64,000 nt of DNA from Bog-756 sp963745955 (GTDB lineage Bacteria > Actinomycetota > Acidimicrobiia > Acidimicrobiales > RAAP-2). The notes under the pieces are model-generated. The model ran no database searches and was not told where the DNA came from. It saw only the letters and a program-made list of their open reading frames with translations. The stretch lies in contig CAVUZI010000008.1 of NCBI GenBank assembly GCA_963745955.1, positions 682,001 to 746,000 on the forward strand, given 5' to 3'. Position numbers and translations under genes: made by a program. How positions within the stretch are numbered: position 1 is the first letter of the stretch; each line of letters starts with the position of its first letter. Shown in pieces: positions 19,549-28,467 of this stretch.

Positions 19549-19666
19549 TCGGGTGCGTCGTGCGGTGGGTCGTCCGGCCTGTCGAATTACAGGTCGAGCG
19601 GCGCCGAGAGCAGCCGCTCACATGGCGGGCCTGGGGCGCTCGTCGGCATATGGGCGGACCTGCGCC

Positions 19667-19771
19667 GTGGCCGGAGTGGCGGTGACCGGAGTGGCGGTGG
19701 GTGGAGCGGCGGTGGCCGGAGTGGCGGTGACCGGAGTGGCGGTGGGTGGAGCGGCGGTGGGTGGAGCGGTG
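19667..19771 (+). repeat. Seven tandem 15-bp repeats upstream of the DUF2469 gene
   Basis: Units run GTGGCCGGAGTGGCG, GTGACCGGAGTGGCG, GTGGGTGGAGCGGCG, with the three-unit block repeated (45-base higher order) and one more unit, ending three bases before the GTG of the next gene. The rest of 19549-19666 shows no gene. In many actinobacteria lepB and rnhB lie here; neither is present. Confidence 0.9.
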
Positions 19772-19773
19772 CA

Positions 19774-20067
19774 GTGAGCGAAGAGGATCTCGAACGATAT
19801 GAGTCGGAGATCGAGCTGGCCCTGGTCCAGGAGTATCGGGCGGTCCTTCCGCTGTTCGCGTACGTGGTCGAAACCGAGCGACGTTTCTACCTGGCCAACA
19901 CCGTCGACGTGACCGTGAGATCCGACACCTCTCCGGCGTGCGTGGAGGTCAATCTGACCGACGCCTGGGTGTGGGATATGTACCGGCCTGCTCGCTTCGT
20001 GCCCTCGGTACGCATCCTCACCTTCAGGGACGTCAACATCGAACGGCTCCCCGAGAAGGATCTGTGA
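19774..20067 (+). CDS. DUF2469 family protein
   Basis: 97 residues from GTG 19774. The sequence SEEDLERYESEIELALVQEYRAVLPLFAYVVETERRFYLAN and the motif DAWVWDMYRPARFVPSVRILTFRDVNIE identify the small actinobacterial DUF2469 family, whose function is unknown. It is always found near rplS and yraN. Its stop overlaps the GTG of yraN (GTGA). This gene is one of the best phylum markers in the left half. Confidence 0.92.
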   Translation: MSEEDLERYESEIELALVQEYRAVLPLFAYVVETERRFYLANTVDVTVRSDTSPACVEVNLTDAWVWDMYRPARFVPSVRILTFRDVNIERLPEKDL

Positions 20068-20471
20068 CCGAGGGCGCTCCGGGGCGCCCGCACGGTATCC
20101 GTGGCCAGGGCAGCGGGGCCGATGACCGCCGGGCGCTCGGCGCGGAAGGCGAGGCGCTGGCCGCCCGTTGGTACGAGGACAATGGCTACGAGGTCCTCGA
20201 CCGCAACTGGCGTCGCCGGGAAGGCGAAATCGACCTCATCGTGCGCCAGGGCAAGACGGTCGTGTTCTGTGAGGTCAAGGCCAGGTCGAGCGATCGATTC
20301 GGATCAGGCGCCGAATCGGTGCTCGCGGCCAAGCAACGCCGGATCAGGCGCCTGGCGGCACGCTGGCTGTCGGAACTGACACCGGCTTCGGCCCGGCCGC
20401 GGGTCGAGGTCCGCTTCGACGTCGTCTCCGTCACCGCCGGCCGGGTCGAGGTGATCGAGAATGCGTTCTGA
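20064..20471 (+). CDS. yraN: YraN family (UPF0102) nuclease-like protein
   Basis: 135 residues from GTG 20064, coupled to the DUF2469 gene. After a short hydrophilic start, the family core reads LGAEGEALAARWYEDNGYEVLDRNWRRREGEIDLIVRQGKTVVFCEVKAR. It shows the Asp of GEIDLI and the E-x-K of CEVKAR, the PD-(D/E)xK nuclease-like metal and catalytic residues. Its role is not settled; it commonly sits between rnhB and comM, and here precedes comM. Confidence 0.92.
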   Translation: MTEGAPGRPHGIRGQGSGADDRRALGAEGEALAARWYEDNGYEVLDRNWRRREGEIDLIVRQGKTVVFCEVKARSSDRFGSGAESVLAAKQRRIRRLAARWLSELTPASARPRVEVRFDVVSVTAGRVEVIENAF

Positions 20472-20660
20472 GCGGCTTGCGGGCAACTGCTGCGGTGGCC
20501 GGGCCTGGCCGGCGGTGGATGTGACACCTCCGATTTAGGGTTCCGACGGTGCTTCGAGCGACCGCGTGCACCCGGGTGAACGGCGCTCCAACTGTCAGCG
20601 TTCGTCGCCGCGGTGGGCCTGTGGGCCCCATCCGGTCGAACCATCCTGATCGGAGGCGTC

Positions 20661-22239
20661 ATGATCGCCGCCATTCCTTCCGCCGTCCTCATCGGAGTCG
20701 ACGGCCACCTGGTCTCTGTCGAAGTTCACGTGTCGAACGGACTCCCAGGCTTCACCGTGGTGGGCCTGCCCGATGCTGCGGTCAGAGAGTCCCGCGACAG
20801 GGTCCGGGCCGCATTGCTGTCCAGCGGCCTTCCGTGGCCGCTCCGTCGGGTCACTGTCAACCTGGCCCCCTCCGGGATGCGGAAGAACGGTGCCGGACTC
20901 GACCTCCCGATCGCCATCGGCGTACTGGTGGCGTCAGGTGAATTGCATCCCGACACGGTTGGGTCAACCGCATTTGTCGGTGAACTCGGCCTCGATGGCT
21001 CGCTCCGCGGGGTCCCGGGCACCGTGGTGCTCGCCGAATCGCTCCGGCACCACCGGTTGGTGGTGCCGGACGAGAGCGCCCAGGAGGCCGGCCTCGCCGG
21101 TGGGTGTGAGGTCCGAACGTCCCCCACCCTCAGCGACCTGGTCGAGCGGCTCTCAGGGCGGACCCCGTGGTCCGAGGGGACCCAGGATCGGCGGCCGGGG
21201 GAACGATTCGGTGTTCCTCACGCCGGAGGCCGCGAGTACGTGTCGACCTCCGGGGCGACCGGTTGCAAAGCAGGCATCGATCTGTCGGATGTCCGGGGCC
21301 AGTCGTTGGCCCGGCGTGCGCTCGAGGTTGCCGCAGCCGGGGGACACCATCTGCTGATGGTTGGGCCACCCGGCGCGGGCAAGACCATGTTGGCCACCCG
21401 TCTTCCCGGCCTGCTCCCTCCCCTCGACCGGACGACCGCCCTGGAGACCACCCGGGTTCACTCGGTGGCCGGCCTTCCGCTGCCGTCTTCCGGGCTGATC
21501 TCCCGTCCGCCATTTCGCGCCCCGCATCACGGGACGTCGTCTGTGGCCATGATCGGTGGTGGGACCTCGTTCATGAGACCCGGAGAGATCAGCATGTCTC
21601 ACGGTGGCGTGCTGTTCCTCGACGAACTGGGCGAATTCCCTGCCGTGGTCCTCGATGCACTGCGCCAACCGCTCGAAGATGGCCGGGTTCGGGTCAGCCG
21701 GGCTCGAGGATCGACTGATTTTCCCGGCGCGGTTCCTCCTGGTGGCCTCCATGAATCCCTGCCCGTGCGGTGAGGGGGGCGCGCCCGGCGCATGCCGCTG
21801 TAGCGATGCCGCCCGCGAGCGCTACGCCCGACGCTTGTCAGCCCCGCTGTTGGACAGGTTCGATATCGCCATCTGGGTCGACCGGCCAGAGGTCGACGAT
21901 CTGATCAGTGGACAACCGGGTGAGACAACCGCAGAGGTGTCCGTCCGGGTGTCGCGGGCCCGCCGACGAGCCGCCGACCGGGGAGTGACGGTCAACGCCT
22001 CACTGACCGGGTCGTCTCTCGCCGAGCTGGTCCCGATGAGTCCTGGCGCGGCCGCCATCGTCGAACGTCAGGTCCGGTCCGGATCCCTCAGTGCACGCGG
22101 GTTTCACCGGGTCCATCGGTTGGCCAGAACGGTGGCCGACCTCGATGGTTCCGGGGAACTGGTGGAAGAGGCCCATGTCCGAGAGGCGCTGCTGCTGCGG
22201 TGCCGGCGCGATCTCTTGCTCGGAGGTGGTGAGCTGTGA
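20661..22239 (+). CDS. comM: ComM/YifB family AAA+ ATPase, one frameshift
   Basis: About 525 residues after removing one T from the TTTT near 21,720, which restores TDFPARFLLVASMNPCPCG. The N-terminal S5-like domain (MIAAIPSAVLIGVDGHLVSVEVHV) leads to the AAA+ core with Walker A MVGPPGAGKTMLATRLPG and Walker B GGVLFLDELGEFP, then a C-terminal helical domain. ComM proteins are DNA branch-migration helicases that help integrate DNA taken up in transformation. A GGAGG site before ATG 20661 fixes the start. The stop overlaps dprA (GTGA). Confidence 0.92.
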
Positions 22240-23438
22240 GCGGGCTTCTCGAAGCGCAGATCTGCGCGGCCGGCCTCGCCGGCCTACCGGGGATGACACC
22301 GGTGCGCCTGGCGAAACTGCTGGACGGGTTCCAGCCGGCACTGGCTTGGAAGGCTGTCCAGGCGGGGGCCCATCCGGCAGACCCTCGGCGGCGGTTCGCG
22401 TCACCGTCGCGGACAATGGATCTGGACGAAGTCGAGGCGCGGTACCTCCAAGCTGGGGCCAGCATCCTCTTGCCGGACATGGAGGGCTACCCCTCGATGC
22501 TGGTGGGAGACCCGGGTGCACCCGCCGTGCTCTTCGTCCTCGGAGATCCCACCGTCCTCGAGGGCAAGCCGAGGGTGGCGATCGTGGGCACCCGGTCGGC
22601 TACCCACTACGGTCGTCAGGTGGCCTCCGAGCTGGCCCGCGATTTGGCGGCCGAGGGCGTCGTCGTGGTCTCGGGACTGGCTCGCGGGATCGACGGAGCG
22701 GCCCACGCCGGGGCATTGCGGGCGGGGTGTCGCGACTCGGCTCCGCCTGTCGCCGTCGTCGGTACCGGACTGGATGTCCTGTACCCACCATCGAATCGCG
22801 ACTTGTGGGCCCAGGTGGCGGCCCGGGGGGCCGTTCTCTCCGAGTCCGCCCTGGGGACAAAGCCGCATCCGGGGGTGTTCCCGGCTCGCAACCGGATCAT
22901 CGCTGCGCTCTCGGACGTCGTGGTCGTGGTCGAAAGCCATCGCAGCGGAGGTTCCCTCTACACGGCTGACGCGGCGGCCCGACGGTCGATTCCGGTCTGC
23001 GCGGTCCCGGGTTCTGTGCGGAGCCGTGCCTCAGACGGAACCAACGCACTCTTGGTCGACGGGTGCACCCCGGTTCGTGACGTCGCCGATGTACTGGTGG
23101 CTGTCTCGCTGGCCCGGGCGGGCGTGGAGCAAATTCGCGCCGATGCCCAACTGGTCAGACAAGGCCGTGAATCAGGCGGATCGATCACCGACGGCGTCAA
23201 CCGGTTGCGGACAGACCGGGCCGAAACAGGTCCGACCGAGCACGACCCCGTTCAACGCGCTGTGCTCTCGGCGGTCGACGACGTGCCGACCCGATTCGAG
23301 ACGATCTTGATCCGCACTGGACTGTCCATTGCCTCCGCCGCGGAAGCGTGCGACCAGTTGACCGAGGAAGGTTCGCTCCTGGCCGGCGCCGGTTGGTGGT
23401 CACTGAGGCAGAATGACCGAAACATCCGGAGGAGCTAG
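22236..23438 (+). CDS. dprA: DNA processing protein DprA
   Basis: 400 residues from GTG 22236. A SAM-like helical N-terminus (GLAGLPGMTPVRLAKLLDGF) leads to the Rossmann DprA core with RVAIVGTRSATHYGRQVASELA, VVSGLARGIDGAAHAGAL and AVVGTGLDVLYPPSNRDLW, then VVVVESHRSGGSLYTADAA. The C-terminal winged-helix region (VDDVPTRFETILIRTGLSIASAAEACDQL) is present. DprA protects incoming single-stranded DNA and loads RecA. With comM it suggests a DNA uptake or recombination capacity. Confidence 0.95.
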   Translation: MSGLLEAQICAAGLAGLPGMTPVRLAKLLDGFQPALAWKAVQAGAHPADPRRRFASPSRTMDLDEVEARYLQAGASILLPDMEGYPSMLVGDPGAPAVLFVLGDPTVLEGKPRVAIVGTRSATHYGRQVASELARDLAAEGVVVVSGLARGIDGAAHAGALRAGCRDSAPPVAVVGTGLDVLYPPSNRDLWAQVAARGAVLSESALGTKPHPGVFPARNRIIAALSDVVVVVESHRSGGSLYTADAAARRSIPVCAVPGSVRSRASDGTNALLVDGCTPVRDVADVLVAVSLARAGVEQIRADAQLVRQGRESGGSITDGVNRLRTDRAETGPTEHDPVQRAVLSAVDDVPTRFETILIRTGLSIASAAEACDQLTEEGSLLAGAGWWSLRQNDRNIRRS

Positions 23439-23480
23439 AGGCCCAACGATCCTGCGTCAGGCGTCTGAACACCGAAGGAT

Positions 23481-23540
23481 GAGGCGTCTGTGAACCCAAC
23501 GATCAGGGGATGCTCAGAGGCGTCTGTGAACCCAACGATC
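23481..23540. repeat. 24-bp direct repeat after dprA
   Basis: GAGGCGTCTGTGAACCCAACGATC is perfect at 23481-23504 and 23517-23540, twelve bases apart. Shorter pieces (CCCAACGATC, CAGGCGTC) occur around 23,443-23,465 and 23,541-23,550. Two to three degraded units only, with no regular spacers, so it is not a CRISPR. Confidence 0.85.
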
Positions 23541-24263
23541 TCAGGCGTCAGGGAACGAGCCCTGCTTCCAGCCTATGGATGACGACGACACTGGTCCGGG
23601 CGACGGCGTCGACGAGATTGCCGGCGCAGTGCAACTCGCCAGCCCCGTCTCGGCCCCGTACCAGGTACTGCCTCCTGCCCCTTTCCACGCCAGCCAGCAG
23701 GTCCCATCAGCCGATCGGTCAGCCAGTGTGACGGTTCCACTTCCGGCTCCGGTACCAACTCCGCCGGCACTTCCCTCGCCGGCTACGCCGTCGGCAATGC
23801 CTCCAGCGCCGCCGGCACCGCCGCTGACCCCACCGTCGCTTCCGACGCTGGCACCGCTCACGCCTGCTTGACCTCCACTGGCGCTGGTCACGGCCATGCT
23901 GATGGTGTCGGAATTGGTCGATGGGCCGGCAACAAAGGTGATCGATGGATTCGATGCCGTCAGCGCGGAGGGCTGCAGGGAGCCGTACCCGCCCCCGCTG
24001 ATGGCCGCAGTGTCCACAGTCGTCAACCCGGTTGTGAGCGTCTGCTGAGCTTGAAGGGCGGTGGCTTCTGCCACGCCGGGTTCGTTTGAGATGCCGTTTG
24101 CCGTCGTCCCGTTCGAATCCAACATTGTGCCGAGCAGGACAGCCGTGAGGATCGCAGTCGCCGCAAGGCCGAGTGCGGTGGCGATCATCGAAAAGCCACC
24201 CTCTCCGGCGATCCGCCGAATGGCGATTGTCTGTTTCGGGCGATCCTCCGTTTGGTGTTTCAT
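23541..24263 (-). CDS. Pseudopilin-like secreted protein with Gly/Ala/Ser-rich body
   Basis: 240 residues from ATG 24263, with GAGGGAGA as ribosome site. A charged 24-residue leader ends in GEGG, followed by FSMIATALGLAATAILTAVLLGTML. This looks like a type IV prepilin signal cleaved between Gly and Phe and continued by a hydrophobic helix. The usual Glu at position 5 of the mature pilin is absent (Ala-Thr there). The remainder is poor in charged residues, with long Gly/Ala/Ser stretches and a C-terminal segment containing two Cys (DGTCWLAW, GLASCTAP) that may form a disulphide. Function unknown; perhaps a minor pilin or surface protein. Confidence 0.6.
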   Translation of the reverse strand: MKHQTEDRPKQTIAIRRIAGEGGFSMIATALGLAATAILTAVLLGTMLDSNGTTANGISNEPGVAEATALQAQQTLTTGLTTVDTAAISGGGYGSLQPSALTASNPSITFVAGPSTNSDTISMAVTSASGGQAGVSGASVGSDGGVSGGAGGAGGIADGVAGEGSAGGVGTGAGSGTVTLADRSADGTCWLAWKGAGGSTWYGAETGLASCTAPAISSTPSPGPVSSSSIGWKQGSFPDA

Positions 24264-24620
24264 CGTCTCCCTCGAGCTCGGCGACAAGCTGAGGCCGCTC
24301 GGACCCGTGGGGCACGCCGCCATGGAAGCGGCTCTCGTCGACGAATCAGAGCGCCCGGAATGTCACATTCCCGATCGAGTTCCTCATCGGCAATCGGCGG
24401 AGCGCCCTTGAGTCGGTTCGCGGGGACCTTTCGATCCCTGCCTTGTCACCGAAGCGGGTCAGGCCGTCCAAGGCCCGCGGATACGTCGTCGGGCAACCCG
24501 ACGGGCACCCTGGGAGGTCGTCATAGTCTGCGAGGCGACCCCTTGGCCGCTCAATCGGCGCTCCGGTGCCAAATCCAGGCCGCAGCAGGATGTCGGTTCG
24601 TGAGGAATCTGGCGCCCTTA
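24264..24620. other. Gene-free stretch with a possible structured leader
   Basis: No credible coding region. Read on the minus strand, it is the 5' side of the pseudopilin gene. It contains a six-pair hairpin closed by a GAAA tetraloop (24423-24438) and, about 35 bases further on, TTGCCGATGAGG. The right end touches the insertion sequence, preceded by TTA at 24618-24620. Confidence 0.4.
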
Positions 24621-25886
24621 GGGCTCACGCCACATCTGATTGCGCATTGATGGTGTAGTTCCATGCCCCTTGGAACGCGTGGGGCACCAGTGGCACCGCG
24701 GTCAGTTCGGCGTTCGTGACCTTCACACCCTTCGGATACCAGTTGAAGTCGTAATCGGCCTTGATGGTGAGCCCCGTGGTGGTCGCCGTCGCGGAGATGA
24801 GCTCGATGACTGTGCGGAGGCTGGTGAGGGGCTTGCCCCGCCAGTTCATGGTGATGAAGCTGAACATCCGGTGCTCGATCTTGTTCCACTTCGAGGTGCC
24901 GGGCGGGTAGTGGCAGACGGTGATGCGCAGACCGGTCTCGGCGGCCAGCTTGGCCAGCTCGACCTTCCAGGCCCGGACCCGGTAGCCGTTGGAGCCGCCG
25001 GCATCGGCGGTGATCAAGAGGCGGTCGGCATCGGGGAACCGGTCACGTCCCATCTGGTTCCACCAGCGCCGGATGGACTCGACGGCGAACTCGGAAGTGT
25101 CGGCGACATCCCCGACGTTGACCCACCCCTCGTTGTTGGCGATGTCGTAGATCCCATAGGGGATGGCCTTGGCGTGCTCGCCGAGGGCAGGGTCGGCGAA
25201 GTCGTGGACCTGGACCCGTTCGGGCTGACCCTCGGGTGACCATTCGTTGCCACCGTTGGCGTAGTCGCCGAGCAGTTCCTTCTTCTTCGTGTCGACGCTG
25301 ATCACCGGCTGGTCGTCGTCGATGAAGGACGTTGCCATGTCGTTCAGATAGTGGAACTGGGCATCCCGGTCGGGGTGTTGCCGCCCTTCGGTCACCTTGG
25401 CGTTGGCCTGGAGCGAGTACCCGAGACGGTGCAACAGGCGGAGGACCGAACGGGAGGACACTTCGAAGCCCTGATCGCCCAGTTCATCCGCCAATTTGGT
25501 CGAGGACTTGGATGTCCAGCGCAGCTTCGACATGGGGTTGCCGCGGGTCTCGGGGTTCACCAGCTCGTCGAGTGCTTCCAGCAGTCCGGGCTGGGTGTCG
25601 AGCAGCGACTTGTCACCACCACCCGGAGCACGAAGACGGCTCGACGGCTCGACTCCCGACTTCACTTCGGCCTCGGCCTTGATCACCGTGTTGCGGCTCA
25701 TCCCCGAGGCCACTGCCACCGCGGTCTTGCCGCCCCGTCCGAGCATCTCGGACATCGCACCGGCAACCACCCGGCGCTGGAGCTCATTGGTGTGAGGCAG
25801 GACCACCTCGAAGAATCGCGCGAGCCCATCCTCGGTGACCTCCACACCGCCAGGATACTACGCGCGATCTAATCAGGCGTGGACCC
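24621..25886 (-). mobile_element. ISAzo13-family insertion sequence
   Basis: A 1,266-bp element with one transposase gene. The left end GGGCTCACGCC (24621-24631) and the right end GGCGTGGACCC (25876-25886) are imperfect inverted repeats (9 of 11). TTA flanks both ends (24618-24620 and 25887-25889), consistent with a 3-bp target duplication. The transposase stop codon lies inside the left repeat. The element appears complete and possibly active. Confidence 0.8.
24625..25845 (-). CDS. ISAzo13-family DDE transposase
   Basis: 406 residues, uninterrupted. Family hallmarks are KLRWTSKSSTKLADELGDQGFEVSSRSVLRLLHRLGYSLQANAK, HPDRDAQF, and the acidic active-site regions VISVDTKKKELLGDYANGG and LLITADAGGSNGYRVRAWK. 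A further one is CHYPPGTSKWNKIEHRMFSFI, with the last Glu. A Ser/Arg helix-turn-helix (VAVASGMSRNTVIKAEAEVK) is at the N-terminus. It moves the surrounding element by cut-and-paste. Unlike many neighbours it has no frameshift. The start at 25845 lies about 40 bases inside the right end. Confidence 0.92.
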   Translation of the reverse strand: MEVTEDGLARFFEVVLPHTNELQRRVVAGAMSEMLGRGGKTAVAVASGMSRNTVIKAEAEVKSGVEPSSRLRAPGGGDKSLLDTQPGLLEALDELVNPETRGNPMSKLRWTSKSSTKLADELGDQGFEVSSRSVLRLLHRLGYSLQANAKVTEGRQHPDRDAQFHYLNDMATSFIDDDQPVISVDTKKKELLGDYANGGNEWSPEGQPERVQVHDFADPALGEHAKAIPYGIYDIANNEGWVNVGDVADTSEFAVESIRRWWNQMGRDRFPDADRLLITADAGGSNGYRVRAWKVELAKLAAETGLRITVCHYPPGTSKWNKIEHRMFSFITMNWRGKPLTSLRTVIELISATATTTGLTIKADYDFNWYPKGVKVTNAELTAVPLVPHAFQGAWNYTINAQSDVA

Positions 25887-26294
25887 TTAGGCGTCGTCCC
25901 CCGACTGCATCACGATGTGATCCGCATGGACCTTGTACTTGACCCGAACCTCACCTGGTTGACGCATGGGATATGTATCCACACCCAAGTACTTCTTGGC
26001 CAGTTGATCGATGGACTCGTCCGCACCTTCCTCGATCGGCTCGACCGACCCGCGTACCACTACAACGTTGTATTGATCCTCGGGGTCGACAATGGACACT
26101 GCGACGTGTGGGTTCTTGCTGAGATTCGCGTACTTCGCTCGGCCTTTCGCGGTGTTGAAGACCAGCTCATCGCCTTCAAGATCGATCCAGACGGGCGTCA
26201 GCTGCGGTCGACCAGCTGAATCGACGGTGGCCACATTGGCGATGACCGGCCGTTGGATGAGGGCACGTGCCTTACTGCTGAGGGTTGTGGTCAT
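25887..26294 (-). CDS. PPOX-class (probably F420- or FMN-dependent) oxidoreductase
   Basis: 135 residues from ATG 26294 with GAGGAG upstream; the stop TAA coincides with the TTA beside the insertion sequence. The split-barrel fold is recognisable from RPVIANVATVDSAGRPQLTPVWIDLEGDELVFNTAKGRAKYANL and VAVSIVDPEDQYNVVVVRGSV. Relatives such as Rv1155 bind F420 in actinobacteria, others bind FMN or haem; the sequence alone does not decide. The insertion element lies at its 3' end but does not shorten the protein visibly. Confidence 0.8.
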   Translation of the reverse strand: MTTTLSSKARALIQRPVIANVATVDSAGRPQLTPVWIDLEGDELVFNTAKGRAKYANLSKNPHVAVSIVDPEDQYNVVVVRGSVEPIEEGADESIDQLAKKYLGVDTYPMRQPGEVRVKYKVHADHIVMQSGDDA

Positions 26295-26690
26295 TATGCA
26301 GCTCCTCTGACAAATTTGGGCGGAACCGGGGCCCATGGACTCGGCACCGGCTCCGGCTCGAGAACTGGAACGTCTATATCAGCACGATACCAACCCTCGC
26401 GGAATGCTCATGCGGGCTCCGGAGGTGAATTGGTTCATCCGAAGGCGAACTCCTGATGTCTCCAAGGGTGAAACCGCTGGGTCTGACCAACACAACCTCG
26501 GCCGCTGCAACTACCCTCGGTCTGCCCTCGAGCTGATGCGGAGTCGAGGAGGAGCCACTACGAGTCGCGGGGTTCGATCAACGGAGATTCGTGTCCCGAT
26601 TTGGCCGTCGGAGATCCTCAGCTCGCTGACCGGCCCGGCGTGGCATCCGACCGCGCATTCCGCCCCCGGGCGCCACCAGATGGACCTGAC
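26295..26690. other. 396-base stretch without a supported gene
   Basis: Lies between two minus-strand genes. Several overlapping open frames exist in GC-rich DNA, but none shows family similarity or a ribosome site. I checked GGGTTCGATC near 26,570 as a tRNA T-loop and found no matching arms. Confidence 0.5.
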
Positions 26691-28298
26691 CTACTCGTTC
26701 CGCCGGTCCCGTTTCCGCTTGTCCCGTTCCTCGTCGGTGTCCATCCCGAGGCCCGGTTCCTGCCCGAAGGGGGGCTGGGGTTCGAATCGCCATCGGGGTG
26801 TGCCCTTCGGTCCGGTCCCCTCTTTGGCGAGAAGCCAGCCCTCATAGGTCTTGAGGAAGTGGTGGTGGTGGCAGAGCAAGGCCAGATTGTCGAGGGTGGT
26901 GGGGCCGCCCTCGGCAAAGGGCACGATGTGGTCGATCTCGAGCCCGAAGGAGGTCCCACATCCCGGCACCACGCAGGTGGTGTCCCGAAAGACGAGGGCC
27001 GTCCGGAGCTGTCGGTTGATGGTGCGACCCATATGGCAGACGGCCCGGATGTCACCGGCCTCGTGGAAGACGAGACGGAGGAAGGAGTTGTTGGCCAGGT
27101 CCCTGGCCATGGCCACAGGAATGGGCCCCTGGTTGTCGATCTCGCAGCACTCGTCGCCCTCGGCGTATCCCCGCAACAAGGCGTCTCGGTCCACCCGGAC
27201 CATCACAGAGCAGGTCGGGGGCCCGTCGATGAGGGAGCACGGATCGTCCGGTGGTCGGCTGTCAGTTGTGGCAGTGGAACCGGCGGTGTTCTGGGTGGCG
27301 GTGGCATCGTCGGTGTCCTCGGAGGTGGAGAACTCGACCCCGGCGTCGGCGTCGTCGGCCCCGGGATCCGGCCCGGAAGCCGAGCCGGTGGCCGGCGTGG
27401 ACCGGGGACCGAGCGGTGCCCCGGAGTCGGGGTGGCGTCTTGTGAGAAGGGCGTAGAAGGCGTCGGCTCTGACCGCCCGTTCGGGGGTGTCCTGTTCGTC
27501 ACCGGCCGCCCGTCGGGCCCGGCGCAGCCGGGTGGCCACCTGGCCCAGGTGGGAGAGGATCTGGGCCCCCCGGTCGAGGGTGTCCCGGCCCTGGTAGCAG
27601 AAGGCCCCCTCGGCGTCGGTCCACGACGAGAAGTACCGGGCCGCCCTGATCCGGACGACCCTGGCCCGTGGATCCTCGGTCCCCGAGGTGGCCCGGGACC
27701 GCCGGCACCGCTCCCGCACCGCCTGGAGGGGAGCCTCCTCGGCCCCGGCCAGCAACTCCGCCTCCCGTTCGGGGGCGAGGATGCCGGCCCCGGTCAGCTC
27801 GGTGACCTTCGGTCCCGAGAGCACCCCGGTGCGCAGCGCGGCTTCGGTGCCGGGCAGCTGTCCGAGGCGCTGCCCGTTGGACAGGGTGCTCTGGGCCTGA
27901 CCGGTGGCCACCCCCTCCAGGGAGGCCAGCATCACCGCCGCCGAGCGGTGCCCACCGTCCCGCCACACCCCAGAGGCCTCGATCCGGGGGGCCAACAGCG
28001 TCTTGCCGGCATTGGTCAGCCGCTCGATGGCCACCAGGGACTCGTAGAGCTCGGCCGCGTCCGCCCCGGTCAACCGGGCCGGGTCGAGGTCTGCCACCAC
28101 CGAGGCCAGACCGGAACGGGCCGTATCCAACCGGGCACCGAGGCCGTCGGAACCACGGTGACCGTCGGAGCTGTTGAGGCCGTCACCGGCAGCAGCGGCA
28201 CTACCGGCACCGGCACCAACGGAACCGGCAGCGGGAACCCCGGGCACAGCGGTGCCGACCGCCACACTTTCCTTCACTGCACATGCCACCGGGGTCAT
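26691..28298 (-). CDS. DUF222-HNH endonuclease domain protein
   Basis: 535 residues from ATG 28298 (GGAAG upstream); a GTG at 28325 would add nine residues. The DUF222 region includes LTGADAAELYESLVAIERLTNAGKTLLAPRIE and TLSNGQRLGQLPGTEAALRTGVLSGPKVTELT. An acidic Thr/Asp/Ser-rich linker follows, then the HNH domain CVVPGCGTSFGLEIDHIVPFAEGGPTTLDNLALLCHHHH, with its CxxxxC pair, DH and terminal His. This family is highly amplified in actinobacteria (13E12-repeat type) and often linked with mobile DNA. Its biological role is unknown. Confidence 0.9.
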   Translation of the reverse strand: MTPVACAVKESVAVGTAVPGVPAAGSVGAGAGSAAAAGDGLNSSDGHRGSDGLGARLDTARSGLASVVADLDPARLTGADAAELYESLVAIERLTNAGKTLLAPRIEASGVWRDGGHRSAAVMLASLEGVATGQAQSTLSNGQRLGQLPGTEAALRTGVLSGPKVTELTGAGILAPEREAELLAGAEEAPLQAVRERCRRSRATSGTEDPRARVVRIRAARYFSSWTDAEGAFCYQGRDTLDRGAQILSHLGQVATRLRRARRAAGDEQDTPERAVRADAFYALLTRRHPDSGAPLGPRSTPATGSASGPDPGADDADAGVEFSTSEDTDDATATQNTAGSTATTDSRPPDDPCSLIDGPPTCSVMVRVDRDALLRGYAEGDECCEIDNQGPIPVAMARDLANNSFLRLVFHEAGDIRAVCHMGRTINRQLRTALVFRDTTCVVPGCGTSFGLEIDHIVPFAEGGPTTLDNLALLCHHHHFLKTYEGWLLAKEGTGPKGTPRWRFEPQPPFGQEPGLGMDTDEERDKRKRDRRNE

Positions 28299-28467
28299 GG
28301 TCAGATGCTTCCAGGGGGGTGTCACAACAGGGCCGGGGCAGGGAGAGGTACGGGGCAGGGAGGAAGGCGGGGTTTGGCCGTAACCGCCAGAACCACCGGA
28401 TGCACTGGAGCCGTAACACGCAGAACAAGGCTGATCTCGCCCGATTTCGCGCTGCTACGGTGCCCGC

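Noticed and set aside
19463..19777. Protein made of VAVTGVAVGGAAV repeats
   Set aside because: It is the translation of the 15-base tandem repeat overlapping rplS, with no ribosome site or homology.
9814..22239. Programmed +1 frameshifting as the cause of the repeated frame changes
   Set aside because: The sites share no slippery or stop-codon motif, occur in unrelated genes and in two different genomes, and one goes the other way. Sequencing error explains all of them.
23440..23550. CRISPR-like array after dprA
   Set aside because: Only two perfect 24-base copies 12 bases apart, no regular spacers and no cas genes.
24380..24440. c-di-GMP-I riboswitch annotation
   Set aside because: The GAAA hairpin and distal TTGCCGA are suggestive, but the ligand-binding core sequences are missing; kept only as a weak finding.
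26560..26600. tRNA gene around GGGGTTCGATCAAC
   Set aside because: A T-loop-like string exists, but no acceptor, D or anticodon arm of the right size can be paired around it.
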